Part shown: one piece after another, positions 1 through 5,566 of the stretch | Numbering within the stretch: the first letter of the stretch is position 1 | Layout of the letters: each line of letters begins with the position of its first letter | Source: Bacillota bacterium | GTDB lineage: Bacteria > Bacillota > Bacilli > Bacillales > Cytobacillaceae | Direction of reading: 5' to 3' | Length of the DNA: 6,443 nucleotides | Assembly: GCA_030705745.1 (NCBI GenBank) | Contig: JAUZPT010000175.1 | Coordinates: forward strand, 1-6,443 | The notes under the pieces: model-generated | Seen by the model: the letters and a program-made list of their open reading frames with translations, nothing else | Databases searched by the model: none | What the model was told of the DNA's origin: nothing | Translations under genes and position numbers: made by a program

Positions 1-691
1 AGGGTAATGACCCGCCTCCATGAGAAAAACAAATTTTAAGACTCGGAAATTTCTCAATGACCCCACCTAGGATTAAGCTTGCTGCAGCTAATGCCGTTTC
101 ACTTGGCATCCCAACCGTATACATTAAGTTATGGGACGACAATCGATCTCTGCCGAGCGTCTCCCATGGATGAACGAAAATCGGAACGTTCCATTTCTCA
201 CACATCGCAAAAAAATCTGTTAATGATTCGTCGTCTAAATTTTTACCATTCACGTTGGTGCCAATCTCAATTCCCTTTAAACCAAGCTCGTGAACACATC
301 TGTCCAGCTCACGAATAGCCGATTCGATATTTTGCAGGGGAACCGTTCCTAAACCAACAAACTTCGTTGGATTTTGAGCTACTGTTTCTGCAATAAAATC
401 ATTTTGAAATTTTGCCATTGCGACAGCTTCTTCTGTTGGTGCCCAATAAGAAAACGTTACTGGTATTGGCGATAACACCTGAAGGTCTACATTTTCTTTT
501 TCCATATCACTTATTCGCTTGGATGGACTCCAAACCTGATCAGTCACTTCGCGAAAAACCTTGCCCGCTATCATAATATTGGCACCACATGAGCAAGTTG
601 GTTGAAGTAAAGGCCACTTATCATTTTTGTACTTTGTCGCAAAGTCCGGAAAATTTTCAGGAATAATATGTGTGTGAAAATCTACTCGCAT
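1..691 (-). CDS. nbaD: 2-amino-3-carboxymuconate-6-semialdehyde decarboxylase (ACMSD), 3'-truncated by window edge
   Basis: This is an amidohydrolase-superfamily decarboxylase that converts ACMS, the ring-cleavage product of 3-hydroxyanthranilate, to 2-aminomuconate semialdehyde in the cytosol. The frame is open without a stop from 697 to the left edge, giving 230 codons out of roughly 330 expected. Seen: the N-terminal metal motif DFHTH (H6, H8), FREV (R47), FVHPWE (H174) and CFSHGGG (H224). These match the zinc and active-site histidines known in Pseudomonas ACMSD (H9, H11, H177, H228). The final metal-binding Asp and the second substrate Arg would lie beyond the edge. I chose the ATG at 691 because a weak purine stretch (AGAAGCGAG, 709-701) lies 9 nt upstream and the protein then begins MRVDFHTH; an ATG at 697 is the alternative. 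The start overlaps the end of the dioxygenase gene by 10 nt, so translational coupling is likely. The symbol nbaD is borrowed from the Pseudomonas pathway. Confidence 0.93.
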   Translation of the reverse strand, partial: MRVDFHTHIIPENFPDFATKYKNDKWPLLQPTCSCGANIMIAGKVFREVTDQVWSPSKRISDMEKENVDLQVLSPIPVTFSYWAPTEEAVAMAKFQNDFIAETVAQNPTKFVGLGTVPLQNIESAIRELDRCVHELGLKGIEIGTNVNGKNLDDESLTDFFAMCEKWNVPIFVHPWETLGRDRLSSHNLMYTVGMPSETALAAASLILGGVIEKFPSLKICFSHGGGSLP

Positions 692-1221
692 TTCCATTCA
701 CTCGCTTCTGGTGGCATAATATGCCCACAGTGCTTACAAGTCCGTAGCTCTAAATTGCTGTTAAAACCACTGATTGCTTCTTTCACCTGCACTTCAATAT
801 TCGTTAATTGGATGGTCACTCGATGCAACTCATGGTCACATTCCTCACAGAACCAAACAAAATCCTCTAATTCACCATCTGCTCTGTCACGTTCAATGAC
901 GAGCCCGATCGTATCAGCAACCCGATGTGGAGAGTGGGGCACATTCGGAGGTAGATGAAAAACCTCTCCTTCCTTAACGGTGATCACTTCTCTTTTCCCC
1001 TCTGCATTTATAATTTCAACGTAGCAATCGCCTTTTAATTGATAAAAAATTTCTTCAGACGGATCAACGTGAAAATCACGTCGTTTGTTCGGTCCTCCGA
1101 CAACCATGAACATGAGCTCGGAATCCTTCCAAACGACTTTATTATTAACGGGTGGCTTTAGTAATTCCTTATTTTCTTCAATAAATCCCCATAGGTTAAT
1201 TGGTTTTAATGAGTTTGTCAT
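682..1221 (-). CDS. nbaC: 3-hydroxyanthranilate 3,4-dioxygenase
   Basis: A cupin-fold non-haem Fe(II) extradiol-type dioxygenase that opens the ring of 3-hydroxyanthranilate to ACMS. The product is 179 aa, close to the 174 aa of the well-studied Cupriavidus enzyme. Seen: iron ligands H51, E57 and H96; substrate-binding R47, R100 and E110; and a C-terminal rubredoxin-like site formed by C125-x2-C128 and C162-x2-C165. This site is typical of bacterial homologues. The ATG at 1221 is preceded by GAGGAG (1236-1231) with 9 nt spacing. The frame stays open to 1407, but that extension lies inside the preceding gene and has no family similarity. It lies 28 nt downstream of the monooxygenase stop and overlaps the decarboxylase start, so all three are clearly one operon. 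The family call is very secure. The symbol follows the Pseudomonas pathway. Confidence 0.96.
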   Translation of the reverse strand: MTNSLKPINLWGFIEENKELLKPPVNNKVVWKDSELMFMVVGGPNKRRDFHVDPSEEIFYQLKGDCYVEIINAEGKREVITVKEGEVFHLPPNVPHSPHRVADTIGLVIERDRADGELEDFVWFCEECDHELHRVTIQLTNIEVQVKEAISGFNSNLELRTCKHCGHIMPPEASEWKCE

Positions 1222-1230
1222 AAAAATCGT

Positions 1231-1236
1231 CTCCTC
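1231..1236 (-). promoter_or_regulatory. ribosome binding site fixing the dioxygenase start
   Basis: GAGGAG on the minus strand lies 9 nt before the ATG at 1221. It settles the start against an in-frame extension of 62 codons that runs into the upstream gene. Confidence 0.85.
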
Positions 1237-1249
1237 ACAATTTTGAATT

Positions 1250-2728
1250 TTATAAGCTCGGTACTTCTTTTTTTCGATCAAATACTTGTAGCGCTTCTTC
1301 AACGAGTTCAAAGGAGTTTTTCCTTTTGTGGTTGTTATAGAAAATTGCTCGCTTGCGAATTGGGTCACCGGTATAATAGCGTTCGTATTGAAGAAGTCTT
1401 TGTCCAAAAGCCTCTCCGCATAAATCCCATGCTAGCTTAAACAACTGAACGCGCTCTTGTGCACATACCCCTTCTCTTCCAACATAATATCGATCTAAAT
1501 CCTCTCGTAATTCTGGATTTTCGAAATCTGCATCCGTCGGAGACATCAAAAGTCCTCCAGCACCGATGATTTGGATCACCTCAATCGCACGAGGGTACAT
1601 TTTTGGCAGCAATCCCCTAATCGTTTCAAGCGCTGCATATGATGGCATCACTTCACCGGAAGGCGTTACATCATGTTCATACTCCGCAACCTTCAGCAAT
1701 GCCCTGATCGATTCAACCGATTGGACCAATTCACCCAAATCATTTTGAACGTTTAGGTAGACATCCACACCTATGGAATCGGCTAATTTACATGCCACTT
1801 CGGTAGCAAATTGTAATTTTATTAAGCCTCTTACACCAGACTGATGTGCTGGCTGCTGAGCGATTCCTGTTTTCGGATATAGTAAATTGGCGGCTTCGAC
1901 ATTGTTATAAAGGAAAACACGATCCCATGGCACTAAAACATCATTGAATACGAGAACAGCATCCATTTCTTCAAATCGTGAAGCTAATGGATGGTCATAA
2001 ACTGAACGCTTTCCGTCTTGCATGGCTTCTCGGCATACTATGCGTAATCCTTGCGTATCGAGTGGTAGCGCAAAGGCAAGGGCATAGCGTTCATCCCCAG
2101 GCTTAAAACCAGGAAATGAATAAATAATAACTTCATCGGTGATTGGCGCAAGGGTTGCAAGCATTTTCGCCCCTCTTACGACTAGGCCTTCAGGAGTTTC
2201 TTTTACCGCACCTAAATGGGTAAACAGATCCTGTTGTTCGTGTGAGGTTTTACTACGGTCATTTTGCGGATTTATAATAGCGTGAGTTAAAAATAGGTCG
2301 TTGTCTCGTACATGCTTAAAATACTCTCGAATGTTTTTTCCCCATTCTGGATTGTATTTGTCCAGGAACTCTGAATTGCTCGCCATGGAAGTAAGAACGA
2401 CATTTAAGAAATCAGGCGTTCTTCCCATCAAACCAAAGGTGGCTTTCGCAAATTCCTCGAACGTTCTTCTACGAGCTTCCAGGTCTTGAAAGCTTTTTGG
2501 AACCAAAAAGGCATTCGATATTCTTTTTCCAGTTTCTTCGCAAACATGAGTAATGTCCTCTTGGTATTGAGGATCATGCTGCAGATCATATAGCTTGGCA
2601 ATTTCAAGAATCGGTTGTTGAAATACAGGTTCTTCAAAAATATTTGTTACTCTTTTTCCTGATAACCAAACCTCTGGATTTCGAGACTGTAACCCTTCTA
2701 TATACTGTGCACCCGTACGAATTCCCAT
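1250..2728 (-). CDS. FADH2-dependent aromatic monooxygenase, HpaB family; probable anthranilate 3-monooxygenase
   Basis: The product (492 aa) belongs to the 4-hydroxyphenylacetate 3-monooxygenase oxygenase family (group D flavin monooxygenases, acyl-CoA dehydrogenase fold), which uses FADH2 supplied by a separate reductase. Seen: GRTPDF at 102-107, [13 protein letters not shown] at 147-159 (H149) and the C-terminal family signature FGQR...YERYYTGDP around 441-456. The family's substrate-site Arg/Tyr/His triad appears as R103, F107 and H149, so the usual Tyr is Phe. Known: Geobacillus thermodenitrificans has an enzyme of this family that hydroxylates anthranilate to 3-hydroxyanthranilate (EC 1.14.14.8). 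Inference: its place immediately upstream of 3-hydroxyanthranilate dioxygenase and ACMSD points to that reaction here. The ATG at 2728 is preferred because AGGAGG (2740-2735) lies 6 nt upstream; a GTG at 2734 would sit directly on that site. It is the first gene of the leftward operon. No reductase gene is visible. A true 4-hydroxyphenylacetate or other phenol hydroxylase is the alternative. Confidence 0.85.
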   Translation of the reverse strand: MGIRTGAQYIEGLQSRNPEVWLSGKRVTNIFEEPVFQQPILEIAKLYDLQHDPQYQEDITHVCEETGKRISNAFLVPKSFQDLEARRRTFEEFAKATFGLMGRTPDFLNVVLTSMASNSEFLDKYNPEWGKNIREYFKHVRDNDLFLTHAIINPQNDRSKTSHEQQDLFTHLGAVKETPEGLVVRGAKMLATLAPITDEVIIYSFPGFKPGDERYALAFALPLDTQGLRIVCREAMQDGKRSVYDHPLASRFEEMDAVLVFNDVLVPWDRVFLYNNVEAANLLYPKTGIAQQPAHQSGVRGLIKLQFATEVACKLADSIGVDVYLNVQNDLGELVQSVESIRALLKVAEYEHDVTPSGEVMPSYAALETIRGLLPKMYPRAIEVIQIIGAGGLLMSPTDADFENPELREDLDRYYVGREGVCAQERVQLFKLAWDLCGEAFGQRLLQYERYYTGDPIRKRAIFYNNHKRKNSFELVEEALQVFDRKKEVPSL

Positions 2729-2734
2729 AAACAC

Positions 2735-2740
2735 CCTCCT
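2735..2740 (-). promoter_or_regulatory. ribosome binding site of the monooxygenase gene
   Basis: A perfect AGGAGG on the minus strand with 6 nt to the ATG at 2728. It excludes the GTG at 2734 as the start. Confidence 0.85.
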
Positions 2741-2757
2741 CTTGCTTTCATATTGCC

Positions 2758-2763
2758 ATTATA
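2758..2763 (-). promoter_or_regulatory. -10 element of the catabolic operon promoter
   Basis: A perfect TATAAT on the minus strand, 29 nt before the monooxygenase start. The -35 position (2781-2786, CATCGT) has no resemblance to TTGACA at 16-18 bp spacing, so the promoter probably needs an activator. The predicted transcription start is near 2751, giving a leader of about 23 nt with the ribosome site inside it. Confidence 0.6.
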
Positions 2764-2784
2764 GAATCAAATTTTTGGAGACGA

Positions 2785-2800
2785 TGTAGCCTGATTAACA
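2785..2800 (-). promoter_or_regulatory. Crp/Fnr-like operator at class II position
   Basis: On the minus strand this reads TGTTA-ATCAGG-CTACA, resembling the Crp/Fnr architecture TGTGA-N6-TCACA with the outer TGT/ACA kept. It is contained in an ATGT-N10-ACAT inverted repeat. Its centre (2792.5) is 41.5 bp upstream of the start predicted from the -10 box, which is the classical class II activator position, and it overlaps the missing -35. The divergent Crp/Fnr pair is the obvious candidate for binding. The motif is imperfect, so this is an inference. Confidence 0.45.
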
Positions 2801-2886
2801 TTTTTTCTTAAAAAATTAATAATTCATTCTTTTCTGATAAAAAATACCTTACACAATTATTGATGTGAGATTATTTTCCTACAAGA

Positions 2887-2902
2887 TTGGTAACGTTGAT
2901 CA
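2887..2902 (-). promoter_or_regulatory. degenerate second cre-like site (half-site)
   Basis: On the minus strand this reads TGATCAACGTTACCAA. The right half CGTTACCAA is identical to the right half of the cre at 2999-3014, but the left half is poor. The two core CG steps are 112 bp apart. It could be an auxiliary CcpA site or a chance half-match. Confidence 0.25.
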
Positions 2903-2989
2903 TTTTTTACATCATATTGAATCTGTTAATATTAAAAACTTTTTTCTTCTAAGTGGATGTGAAATTTCAAAAAGGCATGTCAATTAGTA

Positions 2990-2995
2990 TATAAT
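2990..2995 (+). promoter_or_regulatory. -10 element of the regulator operon promoter
   Basis: A perfect TATAAT whose -35 at 17 bp (2967-2972, TCAAAA) matches the consensus at only three of six bases. The predicted start is near 3002, giving a leader of about 65 nt. The -35 zone touches the palindrome TGAAATTTCA (2960-2969), a possible regulator site. Confidence 0.55.
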
Positions 2996-2998
2996 TAA

Positions 2999-3014
2999 AT
3001 GGAAGCGTTACCAA
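2999..3014 (+). promoter_or_regulatory. CcpA catabolite-responsive element (cre)
   Basis: ATGGAAGCGTTACCAA agrees with the Bacillus cre consensus WTGNAARCGNWWWCAW at every position except one W (C here). It lies immediately downstream of the regulator -10 box, over the predicted transcription start. In Bacillus a cre at that place normally represses. This suggests that preferred sugars shut down the two Crp/Fnr regulators. Confidence 0.72.
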
Positions 3015-3054
3015 AATAAATCTAGCTAGGCGTTTTATTCTTAAATTTCGCTTT

Positions 3055-3059
3055 AGGAG
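3055..3059 (+). promoter_or_regulatory. ribosome binding site of the first Crp/Fnr regulator
   Basis: AGGAG lies 8 nt before GTG 3068 and 5 nt before TTG 3065. The normal 7-9 nt Bacillus spacing favours the GTG. Confidence 0.7.
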
Positions 3060-3067
3060 TTGATTTG

Positions 3068-3703
3068 GTGGCAATCCTGTTTGACAGTGATGTAAATTGG
3101 GAAACATGTCTGCAGTTTGGTACTCGGCAATTTTTCAGGGAAAAAGCATGCATTTACGAGCAGGGCACTACGGGGGATGGATTTTATTACATACAAAAGG
3201 GATTAATTAAAGTGAAAACCACAACTTCGATCGGAAAAGACCGTTTGTTAAACATCGCTATTCCTGGTCAGCTATTAGGAATACAAGCGATGGACCGGCA
3301 GCCTCATTTTACAACGGCGACAGCTGTTAATGACTCTATTCTCTATTTTTTCTATTGTGAACATTTTCAAAAACTAATTCAATTCCAACCTTCGATCCTT
3401 AACATGTTTATTAAAACCGTGATCCATAAAATGCATAATCTTGCTGATAAAATATACTTGGACACTCTTTCTCCTGAACAACAACTTTCCACAATTCTTC
3501 TGAATATTTGTTTCGATTTTAAAAATCATGAAATTCCTCTCACACAACAAGACCTTACAAAATGCACTGGTTTAACGAGAATCACCATCTATAAGATTTT
3601 AAAACAATGGAAGCAAAAACAAATCATCAAGATACAAGGACGAAAATTTCTAATAAAAAAACCTGATGAATTAAAAAAGCTTTCTGCAAAGGTGATGCTA
3701 TGA
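3068..3703 (+). CDS. Crp/Fnr-family transcriptional regulator (first of a pair)
   Basis: Product of 211 aa with the Crp layout: an N-terminal cyclic-nucleotide-binding-like beta roll (about 10-105, with GFYYIQKGLIKV at 38-49), a dimerization helix (about 108-132) and a winged helix-turn-helix (about 157-196). The recognition helix reads TRITIYKIL, with R171 and K176 where E. coli CRP has Arg180 and Arg185, but Ile172 where nearly all Crp/Fnr proteins have Glu. The RSAT-type cAMP loop is missing and there is no N- or C-terminal Cys cluster for an iron-sulphur centre, so cAMP or Fnr-type oxygen sensing is not supported; the ligand is unknown. The start is GTG 3068, with TTG 3065 as alternative. 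It overlaps the next gene by 4 nt and diverges from the anthranilate operon, its likely target. Confidence 0.9.
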   Translation: MAILFDSDVNWETCLQFGTRQFFREKACIYEQGTTGDGFYYIQKGLIKVKTTTSIGKDRLLNIAIPGQLLGIQAMDRQPHFTTATAVNDSILYFFYCEHFQKLIQFQPSILNMFIKTVIHKMHNLADKIYLDTLSPEQQLSTILLNICFDFKNHEIPLTQQDLTKCTGLTRITIYKILKQWKQKQIIKIQGRKFLIKKPDELKKLSAKVML

Positions 3704-4356
3704 AAAATCTTCGGTATGCCTGGATTCCTTTTTTATCATATGGAAAAATCCTTCAGATTGAGGAAAATTCAGTCGTTTACCATCAAGGCGGTGAGGGGAA
3801 AGGGTTTTATTACTTATGTAAGGGAGGTGTGAAGATTACCCTTTTATCAAAGGAAGGTGTGGAACGAACGGTTAATTATGTCCCGGAAGGAATGTTATTT
3901 GGAGAGCATGGAGTCAAAAAAGAATCGTATATAACCTCTGCTATTACAACCTGTCCATCCATTCTCTATTATTTTTCTGATAATGCTTTAGTAAATATTT
4001 GTAACGAACATCCGGATGCGGCATGCCTTTTCACCAATTCGCTACTCTATAAATTTAGGATTCTGGCAGAAATAATTTCTTTTCTTAATTCCCCTGTTGA
4101 ACAGCAAATGGCTCACTTCCTATTAAAGCTCATCAGCGAAAATGGCAATCTCTCAATTGACCAAACGTCATTTGCTCGCTACATTGGTACCTCTAGGATT
4201 ACAGTAAATAAAATACTAAATAAGTGGAAGAATCAAAAGATCATTCACTTATCAAATGGTACCATCGAAATCCTCGATAGTAATCGATTAAAAAACCTCC
4301 GAGACTCTGGTGCAAACCACATAGCAAACTTAGATGTATTAACGCTATCCATCTAG
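3700..4356 (+). CDS. Crp/Fnr-family transcriptional regulator (second of a pair)
   Basis: Product of 218 aa with the same architecture: a beta-roll sensor domain (about 14-100, with GKGFYYLCKGGVKI at 33-46), a dimer helix (about 105-130) and a winged helix-turn-helix (about 150-192). The recognition helix SRITVNKIL has R166 and K171 but Ile167 instead of the usual Glu, exactly as in its partner. Over the 20 residues from that helix onward the two proteins share 10 identities, so they are diverged paralogues. No cAMP-loop Arg-Ser or iron-sulphur Cys cluster is seen. Its ATG overlaps the partner's TGA (ATGA), with AAAGGTG about 5 nt upstream, so the two are translationally coupled. Inference: they may act as a heterodimer, or sense two signals at the same operator. 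Confidence 0.9.
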   Translation: MKNLRYAWIPFLSYGKILQIEENSVVYHQGGEGKGFYYLCKGGVKITLLSKEGVERTVNYVPEGMLFGEHGVKKESYITSAITTCPSILYYFSDNALVNICNEHPDAACLFTNSLLYKFRILAEIISFLNSPVEQQMAHFLLKLISENGNLSIDQTSFARYIGTSRITVNKILNKWKNQKIIHLSNGTIEILDSNRLKNLRDSGANHIANLDVLTLSI

Positions 4357-4361
4357 GTATA

Positions 4362-4401
4362 GTGACAGGCACCATCCAGAAAATTGGATGGTGCCTGTCA
4401 C
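4362..4401. repeat. REP-like perfect inverted repeat between convergent genes
   Basis: GTGACAGGCACCATCC (4362-4377) is followed after 8 nt by its exact reverse complement (4386-4401); an inner A-T pair makes a 17 bp stem with a 6 nt loop. From memory, GTGACAGGCACC/GGTGCCTGTCAC palindromes are widely dispersed in Bacillaceae genomes, like REP elements; I could not check copies. No T-tract follows on either strand, so it is not a canonical terminator, though the hairpin could protect both mRNA 3' ends or weakly terminate. The right arm contains the stop codon of the minus-strand gene. Confidence 0.8.
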
Positions 4402-5249
4402 CCAAAATTCATATATTCATAACGTCCTCTTATTACACCGTAAACGCCATATAGAATTAAACCGAATCCCACGATGCCAAGAAGAAATTGACCATACGGC
4501 TGTTGAGCAAGCTCTGATAATGCTCCGCCAAGTCCTTTCGATTGATTTGGATTTGATGTAATAGCTGTCTGAGTGAAAAAAAAGCCAACCATGCATAATA
4601 CAACTCCGCGTGAAACAAGCCCTATTTTACCTGATTTTCTTGCAATTTTCTTTTCATGCTTATTCATTTTACTAACGTTAAATTTACTCATGAATTTTTC
4701 TTTGTATCCACTGATTATTTCACTTACACCGTATCCAATTATGATAATTCCAACCAGTCCGACGATCCATTGACCAAAAGGCTGTGATAATAATTTTGCA
4801 GAAATATGTTGTTCAGAACCCCTAGATGAAACACTACTTGAATGAAGGGCAAATTTTATTGCATTGTATGAGAAACTTGAATATATCATTGCACTTATTA
4901 CATATCCAATCCGCGTTACTATACCTTTTCCATCATGACCGTTATGTTCTGGATCCTTTATCGCTTTAACAAGCTCCCATACTATATATCCGATCAAACC
5001 AATCCCAATTAACCAAAGCAGAACTTCTCCTAATGGAATTACTGATAATGAATAAAATAACCCCTTTGTTCCAGTCGTTTTTCCACCTAACCCTAATGCT
5101 GCCATGACAGCAAGAATTCCGATTAACCCATAGACGATTCCCTGTGCCATCGTTCCAAATCGTCCAAAGCGCCGAATCCAAGGCTTTATTTCGTGTTTTG
5201 ATTTCAATGCCTTTTGTTTAACATCTGTTTGTGATATTGATATATTCAT
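4398..5249 (-). CDS. DUF1206 membrane protein, three repeats
   Basis: Product of 283 aa, a predicted inner-membrane protein of unknown function. It consists of three tandem repeats of about 70 residues (27-97, 110-182, 204-277), each with two hydrophobic segments, giving six membrane helices. Repeats two and three carry the motif QP-[FY]-GQ-[WF] before the second helix, followed by a G-rich helix ending YG; the first repeat has IPLGE instead. Basic stretches follow the helices (for example GYKEKF, RGRYEY). This matches DUF1206. The start is ATG 5249 with AAAGGGAG (5264-5257) at 7 nt. The stop codon is formed by the inverted repeat at 4362-4401, but the third repeat is complete, so the protein does not look truncated. 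The upstream sigma-B-like promoter suggests stress induction; the role is otherwise unknown. Confidence 0.88.
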   Translation of the reverse strand: MNISISQTDVKQKALKSKHEIKPWIRRFGRFGTMAQGIVYGLIGILAVMAALGLGGKTTGTKGLFYSLSVIPLGEVLLWLIGIGLIGYIVWELVKAIKDPEHNGHDGKGIVTRIGYVISAMIYSSFSYNAIKFALHSSSVSSRGSEQHISAKLLSQPFGQWIVGLVGIIIIGYGVSEIISGYKEKFMSKFNVSKMNKHEKKIARKSGKIGLVSRGVVLCMVGFFFTQTAITSNPNQSKGLGGALSELAQQPYGQFLLGIVGFGLILYGVYGVIRGRYEYMNFG

Positions 5250-5286
5250 TGTATCACTCCCTTTAACAAGTATTCATAACTACTAA

Positions 5287-5312
5287 ATGCCCATTAAAGA
5301 AAGTTTAGAAAC
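5287..5312 (-). promoter_or_regulatory. sigma-B-type promoter of the DUF1206 gene
   Basis: On the minus strand there is GTTTCT (5312-5307), a 14 nt spacer and GGGCAT (5292-5287), close to the Bacillus sigma-B consensus GTTTAA-N13-15-GGGTAT, and preceded by AG to give AGGTTT. It lies 37 nt before the start codon, leaving room for a short leader with the ribosome site. This predicts induction by general stress such as salt, heat, ethanol or energy limitation. Confidence 0.55.
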
Positions 5313-5560
5313 CTATCTACTAACTTGTTTTATTGGCTCATAAGGAAAAAAACGCCTAATAAGCTAGGATGTTAATGTTTTTTCCTCTACAACTAATAAA
5401 AACCTAGTTATTAAAGTGAAAAAGTGTTTTACTGTATTGAAAGATTGCACTCGAATATAATTTAAAATTAGTTTAATACATATGAATATTTATCATTTAA
5501 AAAGAAAAAATTATTATTTAGATGATTTTTCTATGTGTAATTCAAAATAGGAAAGAAGTG
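5313..5560. other. AT-rich divergent intergenic region before the transporter
   Basis: It separates the DUF1206 gene from the VIT1-family gene. The best plus-strand promoter candidate is TATAAT at 5456-5461, with TTGAAA at 5437-5442, but the spacer is only 13 bp, and at 17 bp there is no good -35. I see no convincing Fur or MntR box and no RNA gene. Confidence 0.5.
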
Positions 5561-5566
5561 ATTCAA

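Larger units (their letters stand above)
2741..3054. other. divergent intergenic control region
   Basis: Between the ribosome sites of the leftward catabolic operon and the rightward regulator genes. It holds the two promoters, the Crp-like dyad at 2785-2800, a degenerate cre at 2887-2902, a short palindrome TGAAATTTCA at 2960-2969 next to the regulator -35 zone, and the cre at 2999-3014. The rest is AT-rich and I see no gene or terminator in it. Confidence 0.8.

Noticed and set aside
79..318. Plus-strand 79-codon open frame
   Set aside because: Antisense to the ACMSD gene, whose catalytic motifs are read on the other strand.
668..958. Plus-strand 96-codon open frame
   Set aside because: Antisense to the well-supported dioxygenase and decarboxylase genes, with no recognisable product.
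1222..1407. In-frame N-terminal extension of the dioxygenase gene by 62 codons
   Set aside because: It lies mostly inside the monooxygenase gene, has no ribosome site, and the family starts at the residue after GAGGAG-N9 (ATG 1221).
2742..2757. Possible sigma-54 promoter (GG-N10-GC) before the monooxygenase
   Set aside because: The start of transcription would fall inside or after the ribosome binding site, and the TTGCA part is poor.
2896..2915. Fnr-like TTGAT...ATCA dyad in the control region
   Set aside because: The spacer is 10 bp rather than 4, and it is far from both predicted promoters.
5437..5461. TTGAAA / TATAAT as a sigma-A promoter for the transporter
   Set aside because: The 13 bp spacer is too short; it is mentioned only as a weak candidate.
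5484..5502. Possible Fur box before the VIT1-family gene
   Set aside because: Only about 6 of 14 positions agree with the 7-1-7 consensus in an AT-rich background.
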